A DNA stretch of 64,000 nt from Hyphomicrobiales bacterium. Lineage in GTDB: Bacteria > Pseudomonadota > Alphaproteobacteria > Rhizobiales > Rhizobiaceae. Positions 17,181 to 25,809 of this stretch are shown piece after piece. The position numbers were made by a program, and so were the translations under genes. Every line of letters begins with the position of its first letter. Position 1 is the stretch's first letter. Below the pieces are notes generated by a model, which was given only the letters and a program-made list of their open reading frames with translations, was not told the DNA's origin and ran no database searches. Location: the NCBI GenBank assembly GCA_900469345.1, contig UBWZ01000002.1:611579-675578 (forward strand), in the 5' to 3' direction.

Positions 17181-20093
17181 ATGGCAGACAAAATGCTTAT
17201 CGACGCGTCTCACGAAGAGGAGACGCGCGTAGTCGTTGTTCGCGGCAGTCGTATCGAAGAATTCGATTTCGAATCGCAGCACAAGAAACAGATACGCGGC
17301 AATATCTATCTGGCGAAAGTGACCCGGGTCGAACCGTCGCTTCAGGCCGCCTTTGTCGACTATGGCGGCAATCGCCATGGCTTCCTGGCGTTTGCCGAAA
17401 TCCATCCGGATTACTACCAGATCCCGCTCGCAGACCGTCAGGCTCTGATGCAGCAGGAAGCCGAAGACCAGCGCAAGATCGCCGAGGCCGAAGGCGCGGA
17501 TCCCTACGTCGATCCGGCCCGCGAAGAGCAGCCCGATATCGGCATCGAGGCGCCGAGCGTCGCTGAACAGCCGGCCAGCGAGGCAGGCTCCGAGGCCGCC
17601 GAGGTCAGCCCCGAAGAAACGCCGGTCGCCGCGGAAGAACCAGCCCCGAAGGCCAAGCCGCGCCGCAGTCGCGCCCGCAAGAAGGTGGCTGAACCCGCCG
17701 CCGAGGAAGCCGTCGCGGCCGCACCGGATGCCGATCCCGAAACAGCGTCGGACCCGTCGGAAGACGACGGCTCGACGCCCGACGGCATGGCCGCCATGGT
17801 CGACAGCGATTCCATCTCCGAAGACGTGGACAGCGGTCGCCGTGGCGACGACGATGATGACGACGACGACGATCACGGCGAAAAGGAAGTGATCGAATCC
17901 GTCGGCGCCGAAGATGCCATGGAAGAGGTTCCGGATCGCGTCGTGCGCCGTCCGCGCAAGCAGTACCGGATCCAGGAAGTCATCAAGCGCCGGCAGATCC
18001 TGCTGGTTCAGGTTGCCAAGGAAGAGCGCGGCAACAAGGGCGCAGCGCTGACCACCTACCTTTCGCTCGCCGGCCGCTATTCGGTGCTGATGCCGAACAC
18101 GGCGCGTGGCGGCGGCATTTCCCGCAAGATCACCCAGCCGACCGACCGCAAGCGCCTCAAGGAAGTCGCCCGCGAGCTCGAAGTGCCGCAGGGCATGGGC
18201 GTCATCCTGCGCACCGCCGGTGCAAACCGCACCCGGGTCGAGATCAAGCGCGACTTCGAATACCTGATGCGCCTGTGGGAAAACGTCCGCACCCTGACGC
18301 TGAGCTCGACCGCGCCTTGCCTCGTCTACGAGGAAGGCTCGCTGATCAAGCGTTCGATCCGCGACCTCTACAACAAGGACATCTCCGAAGTCATCGTTTC
18401 GGGCGAGGAAGGCTATCGTGAAGCCAAGGACTTCATGAAGATGCTGATGCCGAGCCACGCCAAGGTGGTTCAGCCCTATCGCGACATCCACCCGATCTTC
18501 TCGCGCTCGGGTATCGAGGCGCAGCTCGACCGCATGCTGCAGCCGCAGGTGACGCTGAAGTCCGGCGGCTACCTGATCATGAACCAGACGGAAGCGCTGG
18601 TGGCGATCGACGTCAACTCGGGCCGCTCCACCCGCGAGCACTCGATCGAGGAAACCGCTCTCCAGACCAACCTGGAAGCGGCGGAAGAAGTCGCTCGCCA
18701 GTTGCGCCTGCGCGACCTTGCCGGCCTGATCGTCATCGACTTCATCGACATGGAAGAAAAGCGCAACAACCGCGCCGTCGAGAAGAAGCTGAAGGACTGC
18801 CTGAAGAACGACCGGGCCCGCATTCAGGTCGGCCGCATCTCGCATTTCGGCCTGCTCGAAATGTCGCGTCAGCGCATTCGCGCTTCGGTGCTGGAATCGA
18901 CCACCCAGGTCTGCTCCCACTGCGGCGGCACCGGCTTGGTTCGCTCGCAGTCGTCGGTCGCCCTGCATGTCCTGCGCGGTATCGAGGAGCATCTTCTCAA
19001 GAACACCACGCACGACATCACCGTGCGCTGCACGCCGGAAACGGCGCTTTACCTGCTCAACCACAAGCGTTCGACCATTGTCGACTATGAGAACCGCTTC
19101 GGCGTCTCCATCATCGTCGACAGCGACCCGAGCGTCGGCGCCAGCCATTTTGCGATCGATCGCGGCGAGCCGGTTGAAAACCCGGTCCGTATCGAAAGCC
19201 TGATGCAGTTTGCCGCCCTCCCCGTTGAGGAAGAAGACGACGACATCGTCATCGAGGCCGACGAAGAGGAAGAGGACGACGACGCAGTTGCCGCGGCACC
19301 TGCCGCCGCAAGCGAGCGCCCGGCCCAGGGCGACGACCAGAATGGACGCAAGCGCAAGCGCCGTCGGCGCCGGCGCAACCGTAACGGCGAACGCAACGGC
19401 GATGCCCAGGCTTCGCAGTCCGACTCCGACGACGCCGCCGAAGGCGACGACGACCAGGAGGAAGGTGACGAGGACGCAGCGGACGTCGCAGCGACGCCGG
19501 CAGCCGCGACCGAAAGCGAGACCGACGAGAACGGTCGCCGCAAGCGTCGCCGCCGCGGCAAGCGTGGCGGTCGCCGCGGTCGCGAGGATGAAGAGGGTGT
19601 CGAAGCCTCTGGCGAGAGCGCGGAAGCTGACGCAGATGCCACCGGCGAAATTGCCGATGACGCAGAAGGCCCGGCAGATGTTGCGGTTGAAGCCGAGGTC
19701 GCTCCGGCAGAGGTAGAAGCCGCTCCGGCCGAGGAGGTCCGCAAGGGCCGTCGTCCGCGCCGCAGCAAGGCAGCAGCAGCCGCTGCAGCCGAAGAAGCCT
19801 CCGTCGACGCTGCAGCCGTCGAGGCGCCCGAAGTCGCGTCCGAGACACCCGCCGCAGCCGAGCCTGTTGCACCGGCACCCGAGGCGGAAGCCCCGCAAGC
19901 CGAGGCACCGGAACCGGACGTAGCTGCGGACACCGAGGAAACCAGGATCCGCGCCAACCGCGCCTCCAACATGTCCTCGTCGGCCGAAGCTGTCATTCGC
20001 AGCTCCGATCCGGCAGCTCCGGCAAGCGAGGCCGAAGGCGACGCGAGCAAGCCCAAGAAGGCTGGCTGGTGGCAGCGCCGCGGTTTCTTCTGA
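17181..20093 (+). CDS. rne: Ribonuclease E
   Basis: A 970-residue endoribonuclease, the scaffold of the RNA degradosome. The S1 domain begins at residue 39 (IRGNIYLAKVTRVEPSLQAAFVDYG) and is split by an acidic, disordered insert of about 160 residues that includes a run of seven Asp. Alphaproteobacterial RNase E is known for such an insert. The catalytic core has Asp477 (VAIDVNSG) and Asp520 (IVIDFIDM), spaced 43 residues as in E. coli, and the zinc-link CSHC at Cys578/Cys581. Residues from about 690 are an Ala/Glu/Arg-rich tail, with KRKRRRRRRNRN and RRGKRGGRRGR blobs that should bind RNA and degradosome partners, ending in WWQRRGFF. Confidence 0.97.
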   Translation: MADKMLIDASHEEETRVVVVRGSRIEEFDFESQHKKQIRGNIYLAKVTRVEPSLQAAFVDYGGNRHGFLAFAEIHPDYYQIPLADRQALMQQEAEDQRKIAEAEGADPYVDPAREEQPDIGIEAPSVAEQPASEAGSEAAEVSPEETPVAAEEPAPKAKPRRSRARKKVAEPAAEEAVAAAPDADPETASDPSEDDGSTPDGMAAMVDSDSISEDVDSGRRGDDDDDDDDDHGEKEVIESVGAEDAMEEVPDRVVRRPRKQYRIQEVIKRRQILLVQVAKEERGNKGAALTTYLSLAGRYSVLMPNTARGGGISRKITQPTDRKRLKEVARELEVPQGMGVILRTAGANRTRVEIKRDFEYLMRLWENVRTLTLSSTAPCLVYEEGSLIKRSIRDLYNKDISEVIVSGEEGYREAKDFMKMLMPSHAKVVQPYRDIHPIFSRSGIEAQLDRMLQPQVTLKSGGYLIMNQTEALVAIDVNSGRSTREHSIEETALQTNLEAAEEVARQLRLRDLAGLIVIDFIDMEEKRNNRAVEKKLKDCLKNDRARIQVGRISHFGLLEMSRQRIRASVLESTTQVCSHCGGTGLVRSQSSVALHVLRGIEEHLLKNTTHDITVRCTPETALYLLNHKRSTIVDYENRFGVSIIVDSDPSVGASHFAIDRGEPVENPVRIESLMQFAALPVEEEDDDIVIEADEEEEDDDAVAAAPAAASERPAQGDDQNGRKRKRRRRRRNRNGERNGDAQASQSDSDDAAEGDDDQEEGDEDAADVAATPAAATESETDENGRRKRRRRGKRGGRRGREDEEGVEASGESAEADADATGEIADDAEGPADVAVEAEVAPAEVEAAPAEEVRKGRRPRRSKAAAAAAAEEASVDAAAVEAPEVASETPAAAEPVAPAPEAEAPQAEAPEPDVAADTEETRIRANRASNMSSSAEAVIRSSDPAAPASEAEGDASKPKKAGWWQRRGFF

Positions 20094-20116
20094 GAGCGGT
20101 GAAACGCTAAAAATAC

Positions 20117-20150
20117 GAAACGGCCGCGCATTCCGCGGCCGTTTCCTTTT
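20117..20150 (+). terminator. Intrinsic terminator of rne
   Basis: A 12-bp perfect stem GAAACGGCCGCG with its complement, a 5-nt loop, then CTTTT, starting 24 bp after the rne stop. Confidence 0.88.
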
Positions 20151-20306
20151 GGGCGCGGAAGGGTCGCGGGTTCTGCTGTCGCAGTTTTGAACGGCAGGGG
20201 GCGGCGAACGCCGATTTTCGGGTTTCGCCGGCCGTGCGACTGGCTTAAGCTGGCGCCGATCGATTTCACGGGCCGTGGCCCCGCACACAGCAAGACGAGG
20301 AAGAGC

Positions 20307-21068
20307 ATGACGCGCCTGTTCAAGACCCTGGCCGCCGGCACCCTGATGGCCGCGCTCGTTTCAGCGGCTGTCCCGGCCTTTGCCCTGGACGACCAGCAGA
20401 AAAAGGAAATGGGCGATTTCATCCGGGAATATCTGGTGCAGAACCCGGAGATCCTGATCGAGGCCCAGAACGCACTCGAGGCCAAGCAGCAGGCAATGCG
20501 GGTAGACCAGTCGACCAAGGCCGTGGCCGAGAACAAGAAGGAGATCTTCGCCTCGCCGGCCGATATCACCCTTGGCAACCCCAAGGGCGACGTCACCATC
20601 GTCGAGTTCTTCGACTACAATTGCGGCTACTGCAAGCACGCGCTGAGCGACATGGATGACATCCTGGCCAAGGACAAAAACGTCAGGTTCGTCCTCAAGG
20701 AATTCCCTATTCTCGGCCCCGATTCCATCGCCGCCCACCGCGTCGCGAACGCCGTCCGGCTGGTCGCACCCGAAAAATACCCGCAGTTCCACCGCGCTTT
20801 GCTCGGCGGCCAGGCGCATGCGTCGGAGCAGACGGCCATTGCCGTTGCCACCTCGCTTGGGCTCGACGAAGGCGCGATCCGCAAGTCGATGGCGCAGAAC
20901 CCCAATGATGATCAGGTCCGGCAGGCCTACCAGCTCGCCAATGCGATCGGCATTACCGGCACCCCCACCTACGTGCTTGGCGACGAAGCTCTGTTCGGCG
21001 CGGTTGGCCAGGATGCGATTGCCGAAAAGGTCGCCAATATCCGCGCCTGCGGCAAGGCGACGTGCTGA
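20307..21068 (+). CDS. DsbA-family thiol:disulfide oxidoreductase
   Basis: A 253-residue periplasmic thioredoxin-fold protein. Signal peptide residues 1-27 (TLAAGTLMAALVSAAVPAFA); a helical N-terminal segment (DQQKKEMGDFIREYLVQNPEIL) like that of ScsC/Com1-type DsbA proteins, which drives oligomerisation in some relatives; then the active site FDYNCGYCKHALSD with Cys106-Gly-Tyr-Cys109. The cis-proline loop is ITGTPTYVLG. The CGYC dipeptide is that of ScsC/DsbG-like isomerases rather than the CPHC of DsbA. It probably oxidises or isomerises disulfides in envelope proteins. I chose the ATG at 20307 because it opens the signal peptide. Confidence 0.88.
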   Translation: MTRLFKTLAAGTLMAALVSAAVPAFALDDQQKKEMGDFIREYLVQNPEILIEAQNALEAKQQAMRVDQSTKAVAENKKEIFASPADITLGNPKGDVTIVEFFDYNCGYCKHALSDMDDILAKDKNVRFVLKEFPILGPDSIAAHRVANAVRLVAPEKYPQFHRALLGGQAHASEQTAIAVATSLGLDEGAIRKSMAQNPNDDQVRQAYQLANAIGITGTPTYVLGDEALFGAVGQDAIAEKVANIRACGKATC

Positions 21069-21195
21069 CTGGGCAATGCTTTGCTTGGCAACCAAGCGTG
21101 GACGCCGGCTGTTTGCGGCCGTCGGGGGCTTTCCCTTGCCTTTGCGGCGGTCTATAGGTGGCCGCTGAATAACGCCATGGAACAATAGACGAGCG

Positions 21196-21633
21196 ATGAG
21201 CAAGACGATCTTCGTCCTCAACGGCCCCAACCTCAACATGCTGGGAAAGCGCGAGCCTGGAATCTACGGCGGCAAGACGCTGCAGGATATCGAGCAGGAT
21301 TGCCGCGTGGCAGGACGGGACCTCGGCTTCGAGATCGATTTTCGCCAGAGCAACCACGAGGGCGTTCTGGTCGACTGGCTGCATGAGGCGGGCGACAAGG
21401 CCGGCGGCGTCGCCTTCAATGCCGGGGCCTACACGCACACCTCGCTTGCCCTGCACGACGCGATCCGCGCCATTGCGGTGCCGGTGGTCGAGCTCCACAT
21501 CTCCAATGTCCATGCGCGCGAGGAATTCCGCCATCATTCGATGATCGCGGCGGCCTGCAAGGGCGTCATCTGCGGCTTTGGACCCGCGAGCTACGTCCTC
21601 GCGCTCAATGCCTTGAAAACCATAACCGCCTGA
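21196..21633 (+). CDS. aroQ: Type II 3-dehydroquinate dehydratase
   Basis: A 145-residue small dodecameric enzyme dehydrating 3-dehydroquinate to 3-dehydroshikimate in the shikimate pathway. Visible are FVLNGPNLNMLGKREPGIYG (catalytic Tyr in the lid loop), AFNAGAYTHTSLALHDA, and ELHISNVHAREEFRHHS with the catalytic His. Normal length. It lies 28 bp upstream of accB, an arrangement shared by many proteobacteria, and is probably co-transcribed with accBC. Confidence 0.96.
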   Translation: MSKTIFVLNGPNLNMLGKREPGIYGGKTLQDIEQDCRVAGRDLGFEIDFRQSNHEGVLVDWLHEAGDKAGGVAFNAGAYTHTSLALHDAIRAIAVPVVELHISNVHAREEFRHHSMIAAACKGVICGFGPASYVLALNALKTITA

Positions 21634-21661
21634 CGAGATAAACAGAACAATAGGGTTTGCC

Positions 21662-22126
21662 ATGTCTGATAAAAAGAACGGGATCGACAAGGGACTGATC
21701 CGCGACCTCGCGAACATCCTCAATGAAACCGACTTGACCGAGATCGAAGTCGAGCAGGATGACATGCGCATCCGCGTTTCGCGCGCCGGCACGCCGCAAT
21801 ACGTCCAGGCTCCCGTGAACGGCCCTGCTTTTGCGCCGGCCGCAGCACCTGCTGCAACGGTCGCCGCGGCAGCCCCTGCTCCCGCAGACAACAAGAACGC
21901 GGTCACCGCTCCCATGGTCGGCACCGTCTACATGGCCCCGGCACCGGGCGCCCGCAACTTCATCGAGGTCGGCGCGACGGTCAAGGAAGGCCAGACGCTG
22001 CTGATCATCGAAGCGATGAAGACCATGAACCAGATCCCCTCGCCGCGGTCGGGGAAGATCACGGAAATCCTGATCAACGATGCGCAGCCCGTCGAATACG
22101 GTCAGCCCCTCGTTATTGTCGAGTAA
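21662..22126 (+). CDS. accB: Biotin carboxyl carrier protein of acetyl-CoA carboxylase
   Basis: 154 residues. An N-terminal helical part with DLTEIEVEQDDMRIRVSRA, a flexible Ala/Pro linker (about residues 50-80) and a C-terminal biotinyl domain ending in LVIVE. Biotin is attached at Lys120 in the canonical EAMKTMNQI. It carries carboxybiotin between AccC and the AccAD transferase in the first step of fatty-acid synthesis. accC starts 9 bp downstream. Confidence 0.97.
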   Translation: MSDKKNGIDKGLIRDLANILNETDLTEIEVEQDDMRIRVSRAGTPQYVQAPVNGPAFAPAAAPAATVAAAAPAPADNKNAVTAPMVGTVYMAPAPGARNFIEVGATVKEGQTLLIIEAMKTMNQIPSPRSGKITEILINDAQPVEYGQPLVIVE

Positions 22127-22135
22127 GGCCATCTC

Positions 22136-23482
22136 ATGATTTCCAAGATCCTCATAGCCAACCGCGGTGAAATCGCGCTTCGCGTGCTGCGCGCCTGCAA
22201 GGAGCTCGGAATTGCGACGGTCGCGGTTCACTCCACCGCCGACTCGGACGCCATGCATGTGCGCCTGGCCGATGAAAGCGTCTGCATCGGCCCGCCGCCG
22301 TCGCGCGACAGCTACCTCAACATCCATCAGATCGTCGCAGCCTGCGAGATCACCGGCGCCGATGCCGTGCATCCTGGCTACGGCTTCCTGTCGGAAAATG
22401 CCAAGTTTGCCGATATCCTCGACGCGCACGGCATTACCTTTATCGGACCGACGGCGGATCACATCCGCATCATGGGCGACAAGATCACCGCCAAGGAAAC
22501 CGCGAAATCGCTGGGCATCCCGGTGGTTCCCGGTTCGGCCGGCGAAGTGAAGCCGGAGACGGCCCTGGAGATCGCCCGCGAAATCGGCTTCCCCGTCCTC
22601 ATCAAGGCGACGGCTGGCGGTGGCGGACGCGGCATGAAGGTTGCAAGGACCGAGGACGAACTGTCCGAAGCCGTCTCCACGGCCCGGTCCGAGGCCCTGG
22701 CGGCTTTCGGCAACGACGCCGTCTATATGGAAAAGTATCTCGGCAAGCCGCGCCACATCGAGATCCAGGTGGTCGGCGATGGCGAAGGCAATGCCATCCA
22801 TCTGGGCGAGCGCGATTGCTCGTTGCAGCGGCGCCACCAGAAGGTCTGGGAAGAAGCCAATTCCCCCGCGCTCAACGTCGAACAGCGCATGAAGATTGGC
22901 CAGGTCTGCGCCGACGCCATGAAGAAGCTGAAGTACCGCGGCGCCGGTACGGTCGAGTTCCTCTACGAGAACGGCGAGTTCTATTTCATCGAAATGAACA
23001 CCCGCCTGCAGGTGGAGCATCCGATCACCGAAGCGATCACCGGCATCGACCTCGTGCATGAGCAGATCCGCGTCGCCTCAGGCGCCGGCCTGTCGGTCAC
23101 GCAGGAAGAGATCTCCTTCAACGGTCACGCGATCGAATGCCGCATCAACGCGGAAGATCCGCGCACCTTCGTCCCCTCACCCGGCACGATCACCCATTTC
23201 CATGCGCCGGGTGGCCTTGGCGTCCGCGTCGATTCGGGTGCCTATGCCGGCTACAAGATCCCGCCCTATTACGACAGCCTGATCGGCAAGCTGATCGTGC
23301 ATGGCCGCACCCGCGTCGAATGCATGATGCGCCTGCGTCGCGTGCTGGACGAATTCGTCGTGGAAGGCATCAAGACCACGTTGCCGCTGTTCCGCGACCT
23401 GGTCGACAATCCCGATATCGCCAATGGAGACTATGACATCCACTGGCTGGAACACTACCTCGCCGAAAAAACGGCGCAGTAG
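22136..23482 (+). CDS. accC: Biotin carboxylase subunit of acetyl-CoA carboxylase
   Basis: A 448-residue ATP-grasp enzyme that carboxylates AccB-bound biotin with bicarbonate and ATP. It starts with [17 protein letters not shown], has the glycine-rich ATP loop [14 protein letters not shown], the [17 protein letters not shown] catalytic segment, and [13 protein letters not shown] with the conserved Glu and Arg. Length matches E. coli AccC (449). Operon aroQ-accB-accC-aat; accA and accD are not in the window. Confidence 0.98.
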   Translation: MISKILIANRGEIALRVLRACKELGIATVAVHSTADSDAMHVRLADESVCIGPPPSRDSYLNIHQIVAACEITGADAVHPGYGFLSENAKFADILDAHGITFIGPTADHIRIMGDKITAKETAKSLGIPVVPGSAGEVKPETALEIAREIGFPVLIKATAGGGGRGMKVARTEDELSEAVSTARSEALAAFGNDAVYMEKYLGKPRHIEIQVVGDGEGNAIHLGERDCSLQRRHQKVWEEANSPALNVEQRMKIGQVCADAMKKLKYRGAGTVEFLYENGEFYFIEMNTRLQVEHPITEAITGIDLVHEQIRVASGAGLSVTQEEISFNGHAIECRINAEDPRTFVPSPGTITHFHAPGGLGVRVDSGAYAGYKIPPYYDSLIGKLIVHGRTRVECMMRLRRVLDEFVVEGIKTTLPLFRDLVDNPDIANGDYDIHWLEHYLAEKTAQ

Positions 23483-23487
23483 AACAA

Positions 23488-24105
23488 ATGGCTGGGCGAC
23501 GCGGCAGATACTATCCGGCGATTACCCCGGAAATCCTGCTGCGCGCCTATTCCATCGGGCTTTTCCCGATGGCCGAATCAGCCGACGACCCGGAGATCTT
23601 CTGGGTCGAACCGGAAATGCGCGGCGTCCTACCGCTAGACGGATTTCACGTCTCGAAAAGCCTTGCCAAGGCTATCCGCAACGCGCCGTTCGACATCCGC
23701 GTCAACACCGCCTTCAACAGCGTCATCGATCTCTGCGCCCAGCCGGCTGAGGACCGCCCGAGCACCTGGATCAATTCCACCATCCGCAAGCTCTATGCCG
23801 AACTCCACACCATGGGCCATGCGCACAGCGTCGAAGCCTGGGAAGGCGATGAACTGGTTGGGGGATTGTACGGCGTCTCGCTGGGCTCGGCCTTCTTCGG
23901 CGAGAGCATGTTTTCCCGCCGCACCAACGCCTCCAAGATGTGCCTTGTCTACCTGGTGGAGCGGCTGAGGACCAAGGGCTTCACGCTGCTCGACACGCAG
24001 TTCACCACGGCGCACCTGAAGACCTTCGGCGCGATCGACGTGCCCAAGGACGACTACCTCGGCATGCTGAAGCAGGCGGTCGATAAACCGCATCTGGTGT
24101 TTTAG
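23488..24105 (+). CDS. aat: Leucyl/phenylalanyl-tRNA-protein transferase
   Basis: A 205-residue N-end-rule enzyme. It adds Leu or Phe from aminoacyl-tRNA to proteins with N-terminal Arg or Lys, marking them for ClpSAP degradation. Motifs: [68 protein letters not shown] and [16 protein letters not shown]. It starts 5 bp after the accC stop and is the last gene of that operon; the next gene converges on it 11 bp away. Confidence 0.95.
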   Translation: MAGRRGRYYPAITPEILLRAYSIGLFPMAESADDPEIFWVEPEMRGVLPLDGFHVSKSLAKAIRNAPFDIRVNTAFNSVIDLCAQPAEDRPSTWINSTIRKLYAELHTMGHAHSVEAWEGDELVGGLYGVSLGSAFFGESMFSRRTNASKMCLVYLVERLRTKGFTLLDTQFTTAHLKTFGAIDVPKDDYLGMLKQAVDKPHLVF

Positions 24106-24116
24106 AAAACTCGCAA

Positions 24117-24551
24117 TCAGTTGGTCGGCTTGGCCGGTGCCGGCACGTCCGAGCTCTGCTTGCAGCCAGTCAGCCAGACGTCGTAGATCGGGTGTTCGAC
24201 GGCATTGAGGCCCGGGCTGTCGGCGAACATCCAGCCGGAAAACACCCGGCGGATCTTACGGTCGAGCGTGATTTCGTCGACCTCCACGAAGGCATCGATC
24301 TTCTGCGCTTCGGCATCGTCTCGCGAATAGCAAACCTTCGGCGTCACCTGCAGCGCACCGTACTGGACGGTCTCGTTGACGTAGACATCGAACGTGGTGA
24401 TGCGGCCGGTAATCTTGTCGATCCCTGCAAAGACCGCCACCGGGTTTGAAATGCGTGCGGCCGACGCCTGCCCTGCCGGCAGAACCGAAAGCGCCGCCAA
24501 AGCGGCGGCGGCGGCCAGTTTGCGGAACGAAAGCATCTTCACTGTCATCAT
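24117..24551 (-). CDS. DUF2155 domain secreted protein
   Basis: About 144 residues. A signal peptide (LAAAAALAALSVLPAGQASA) precedes a compact domain, AVFAGIDKITGRITTFDVYVNETVQYGALQVTPKVCYSR, with a second Cys near the C-terminus (LTGCKQ); this is the DUF2155 pattern of alphaproteobacteria. Function is unknown; it is presumably periplasmic, and the two cysteines could form a disulfide. ATGs at 24551, 24548 and 24536 are possible; GGGA sits best for 24548. It follows the NDUFA12 gene, a neighbour pair conserved in this order as I recall, but a RIME-like repeat now lies between them. Confidence 0.85.
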   Translation of the reverse strand: MMTVKMLSFRKLAAAAALAALSVLPAGQASAARISNPVAVFAGIDKITGRITTFDVYVNETVQYGALQVTPKVCYSRDDAEAQKIDAFVEVDEITLDRKIRRVFSGWMFADSPGLNAVEHPIYDVWLTGCKQSSDVPAPAKPTN

Positions 24552-24587
24552 CAGTCCCGTCTCGGTCGCGAATGCGTCGAGCACCAA

Positions 24588-24690
24588 AGCGTGTCGCGAT
24601 CCTTCAGATGCGCTCTTCACGCCTTGCATTTCTCTTTGATCGCATGTCGTTGGCGCAAAATCGCTGCACACTTTTGCGCGACATGCTTTA
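24588..24690. repeat. RIME1-like palindromic intergenic repeat, copy A
   Basis: About 103 bp that aligns end to end with copy B at 25707-25809. Its two halves are each imperfect palindromes: GCGATC...GATCGC, then GCATGTCG..GCGCAAAA facing TTTTGCGC-GACATGC. Size, two-palindrome layout and core words match what I remember of the Rhizobium intergenic mosaic element RIME1. It sits between two genes read in the same direction. Confidence 0.75.
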
Positions 24691-24729
24691 GAGGCCGAAT
24701 GCGGCCAAAACAGGTGTCGGCGGCTGCGA

Positions 24730-25128
24730 TCAGTTGCCGGGTGTCCAGGCGTCGTAGTCGCCCGTGACGCGCGGGCGTTCGCCCGTACCGGCAAGCGAAC
24801 CCTTGGGATGATAGGCGGCAGCCGTGCCGGTCATGTTCGGCTTGTGCGCCTTCTCCCACTCCCGCAGCTTGTAGTCTTCCTGCGACGGCGGCACGTCGGT
24901 GCGGTAGTGAATCCAGCCGTGCCAGCCGGACGTGATCTTGGAAGCTTCCGCATAGTCGCTGTAGATGACCCAACGGCGCGGCTTGCCCCACGAGGTCATC
25001 GGCCCCTCATAGTAAACATTGCCGGCTTCGTCTTCGCCGACCCGCTTGCCATGTCGCCAGGTATAGAACCTCGTCCCAAGCGTCTGTCCATTCCACCAGG
25101 TGAAGATCTGCAGCAGGAGCGTTTTCAT
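24730..25128 (-). CDS. NDUFA12-family NADH:ubiquinone oxidoreductase subunit
   Basis: 132 residues homologous to the accessory complex I subunit NDUFA12 (B17.2). Key segments: LGTRFYTWRHGKRVGEDEAGNVYYEG, RRWVIYSDYAEASKITSGWHGWIHYRTDVPP, then a proline/glycine-rich tail. Alphaproteobacteria and mitochondria share this subunit, which stabilises the peripheral arm of complex I. It is encoded away from any nuo operon in this window; the nuo genes are probably near the right edge or beyond (see the DUF1467-like gene). Confidence 0.92.
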   Translation of the reverse strand: MKTLLLQIFTWWNGQTLGTRFYTWRHGKRVGEDEAGNVYYEGPMTSWGKPRRWVIYSDYAEASKITSGWHGWIHYRTDVPPSQEDYKLREWEKAHKPNMTGTAAAYHPKGSLAGTGERPRVTGDYDAWTPGN

Positions 25129-25231
25129 GACATGTCCGTCGGCTTGGCAAGGGGTTTTGCCATTGAACTAGGTGATGCGGTTATGCCGCCTGCGGTTCGC
25201 GATGTCCAGTGTTTCCAACCGGGGACGGACT

Positions 25232-25693
25232 TCATTTGAGCTTCATTTTGAAGCCCAGATGGCTCTTCGAAAAACCCAGCCGCTCGTAGAACCGGTGGGC
25301 ATCCACACGCGCCGCGTTGGACGTCAGCTGGACGAGCCGGCAGTCGCGCCGCCGTGCCTCCTCGATCGCGTAATCGATCATCCGTGCGCCGATACCCTGC
25401 CCGCGCATGTCGGACCGCGTCTGCACCGCCTCGATGATCATCGAAAGAGAGCCGCGGCCGGTCAATGTCCGATTGAACAGGATCTGGAAGGTACCGACGA
25501 CCTCCCCTTGTGACTCGGCCACGAAAAGCTGCTCGTTGCCCGAGGTGTCGATCATGTGGAAGGCCCGCAGATAATCCTCGAAGGCGGAAGCCTCGGTGGT
25601 GTCGCCATGGCCTCCCACGCCGTCCTCGGCAAACAGGGCGATCAGCGCGGGAAGATCGGCTTCGTGGGCGCGACGGATGACGATCTCGACGAT
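25232..25693 (-). CDS. GNAT-family N-acetyltransferase with a probable ATC start
   Basis: 153 residues if started at the ATC at 25693. The acetyl-CoA signature is AVQTRSDMRGQGIGARMIDYAIEEARRR, and the C-terminal DAHRFYERLGFSKSHLGFKMKL is typical. The first GTG in this frame (25618) would remove the first GNAT strand and helix, EIVIRRAHEADLPALIALF, which is clearly protein-like. Between an upstream TGA and that GTG no ATG, GTG, TTG or CTG exists. However AGGAGG stands 5 nt before GCC-ATC-GTC-GAG, ideal spacing for initiation at ATC. Either a rare ATC start, or a gene weakened by loss of its ATG, is indicated. Substrate unknown. Confidence 0.72.
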   Translation of the reverse strand: MVEIVIRRAHEADLPALIALFAEDGVGGHGDTTEASAFEDYLRAFHMIDTSGNEQLFVAESQGEVVGTFQILFNRTLTGRGSLSMIIEAVQTRSDMRGQGIGARMIDYAIEEARRRDCRLVQLTSNAARVDAHRFYERLGFSKSHLGFKMKLK

Positions 25694-25706
25694 GGCAACC
25701 TCCTGA

Positions 25707-25809
25707 AGCGTCTCGCGATCTTTCCGATTCGCTCCTCACGCTTGCTCTTCTGTCTTTATCGCATGTCGTTGTCGCAAAACCGCAGCACGCTTTTGCGCCA
25801 GATAACTTA
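25707..25809. repeat. RIME1-like palindromic intergenic repeat, copy B
   Basis: Second copy of the 24588-24690 element, including the shared words CGCATGTCGTTG, GCGATC near the start and ACTTTTGCGC-like arm. It fills the whole gap between two GNAT genes: one end overlaps the stop codon of the upstream gene (25807-25809), the other ends 8 bp before the AGGAGG of the downstream gene. Confidence 0.75.

Noticed and set aside
16882..17232. A 116-codon frame in the rne leader running into rne
   Set aside because: It overlaps the rne start in another frame and spans the leader hairpins; no ribosome site. Treated as leader RNA.
17844..17875. GAC/GAT repeat tract in rne as a contingency locus
   Set aside because: The codons for the Asp run are mixed, so there is no uniform repeat unit for slippage; it is simply an acidic run.
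17178..20288. A 1036-codon open frame opposite rne
   Set aside because: It is the antisense of a strongly coding gene; low-complexity GC-rich codons keep the opposite frame open. No start signal or protein family is visible.
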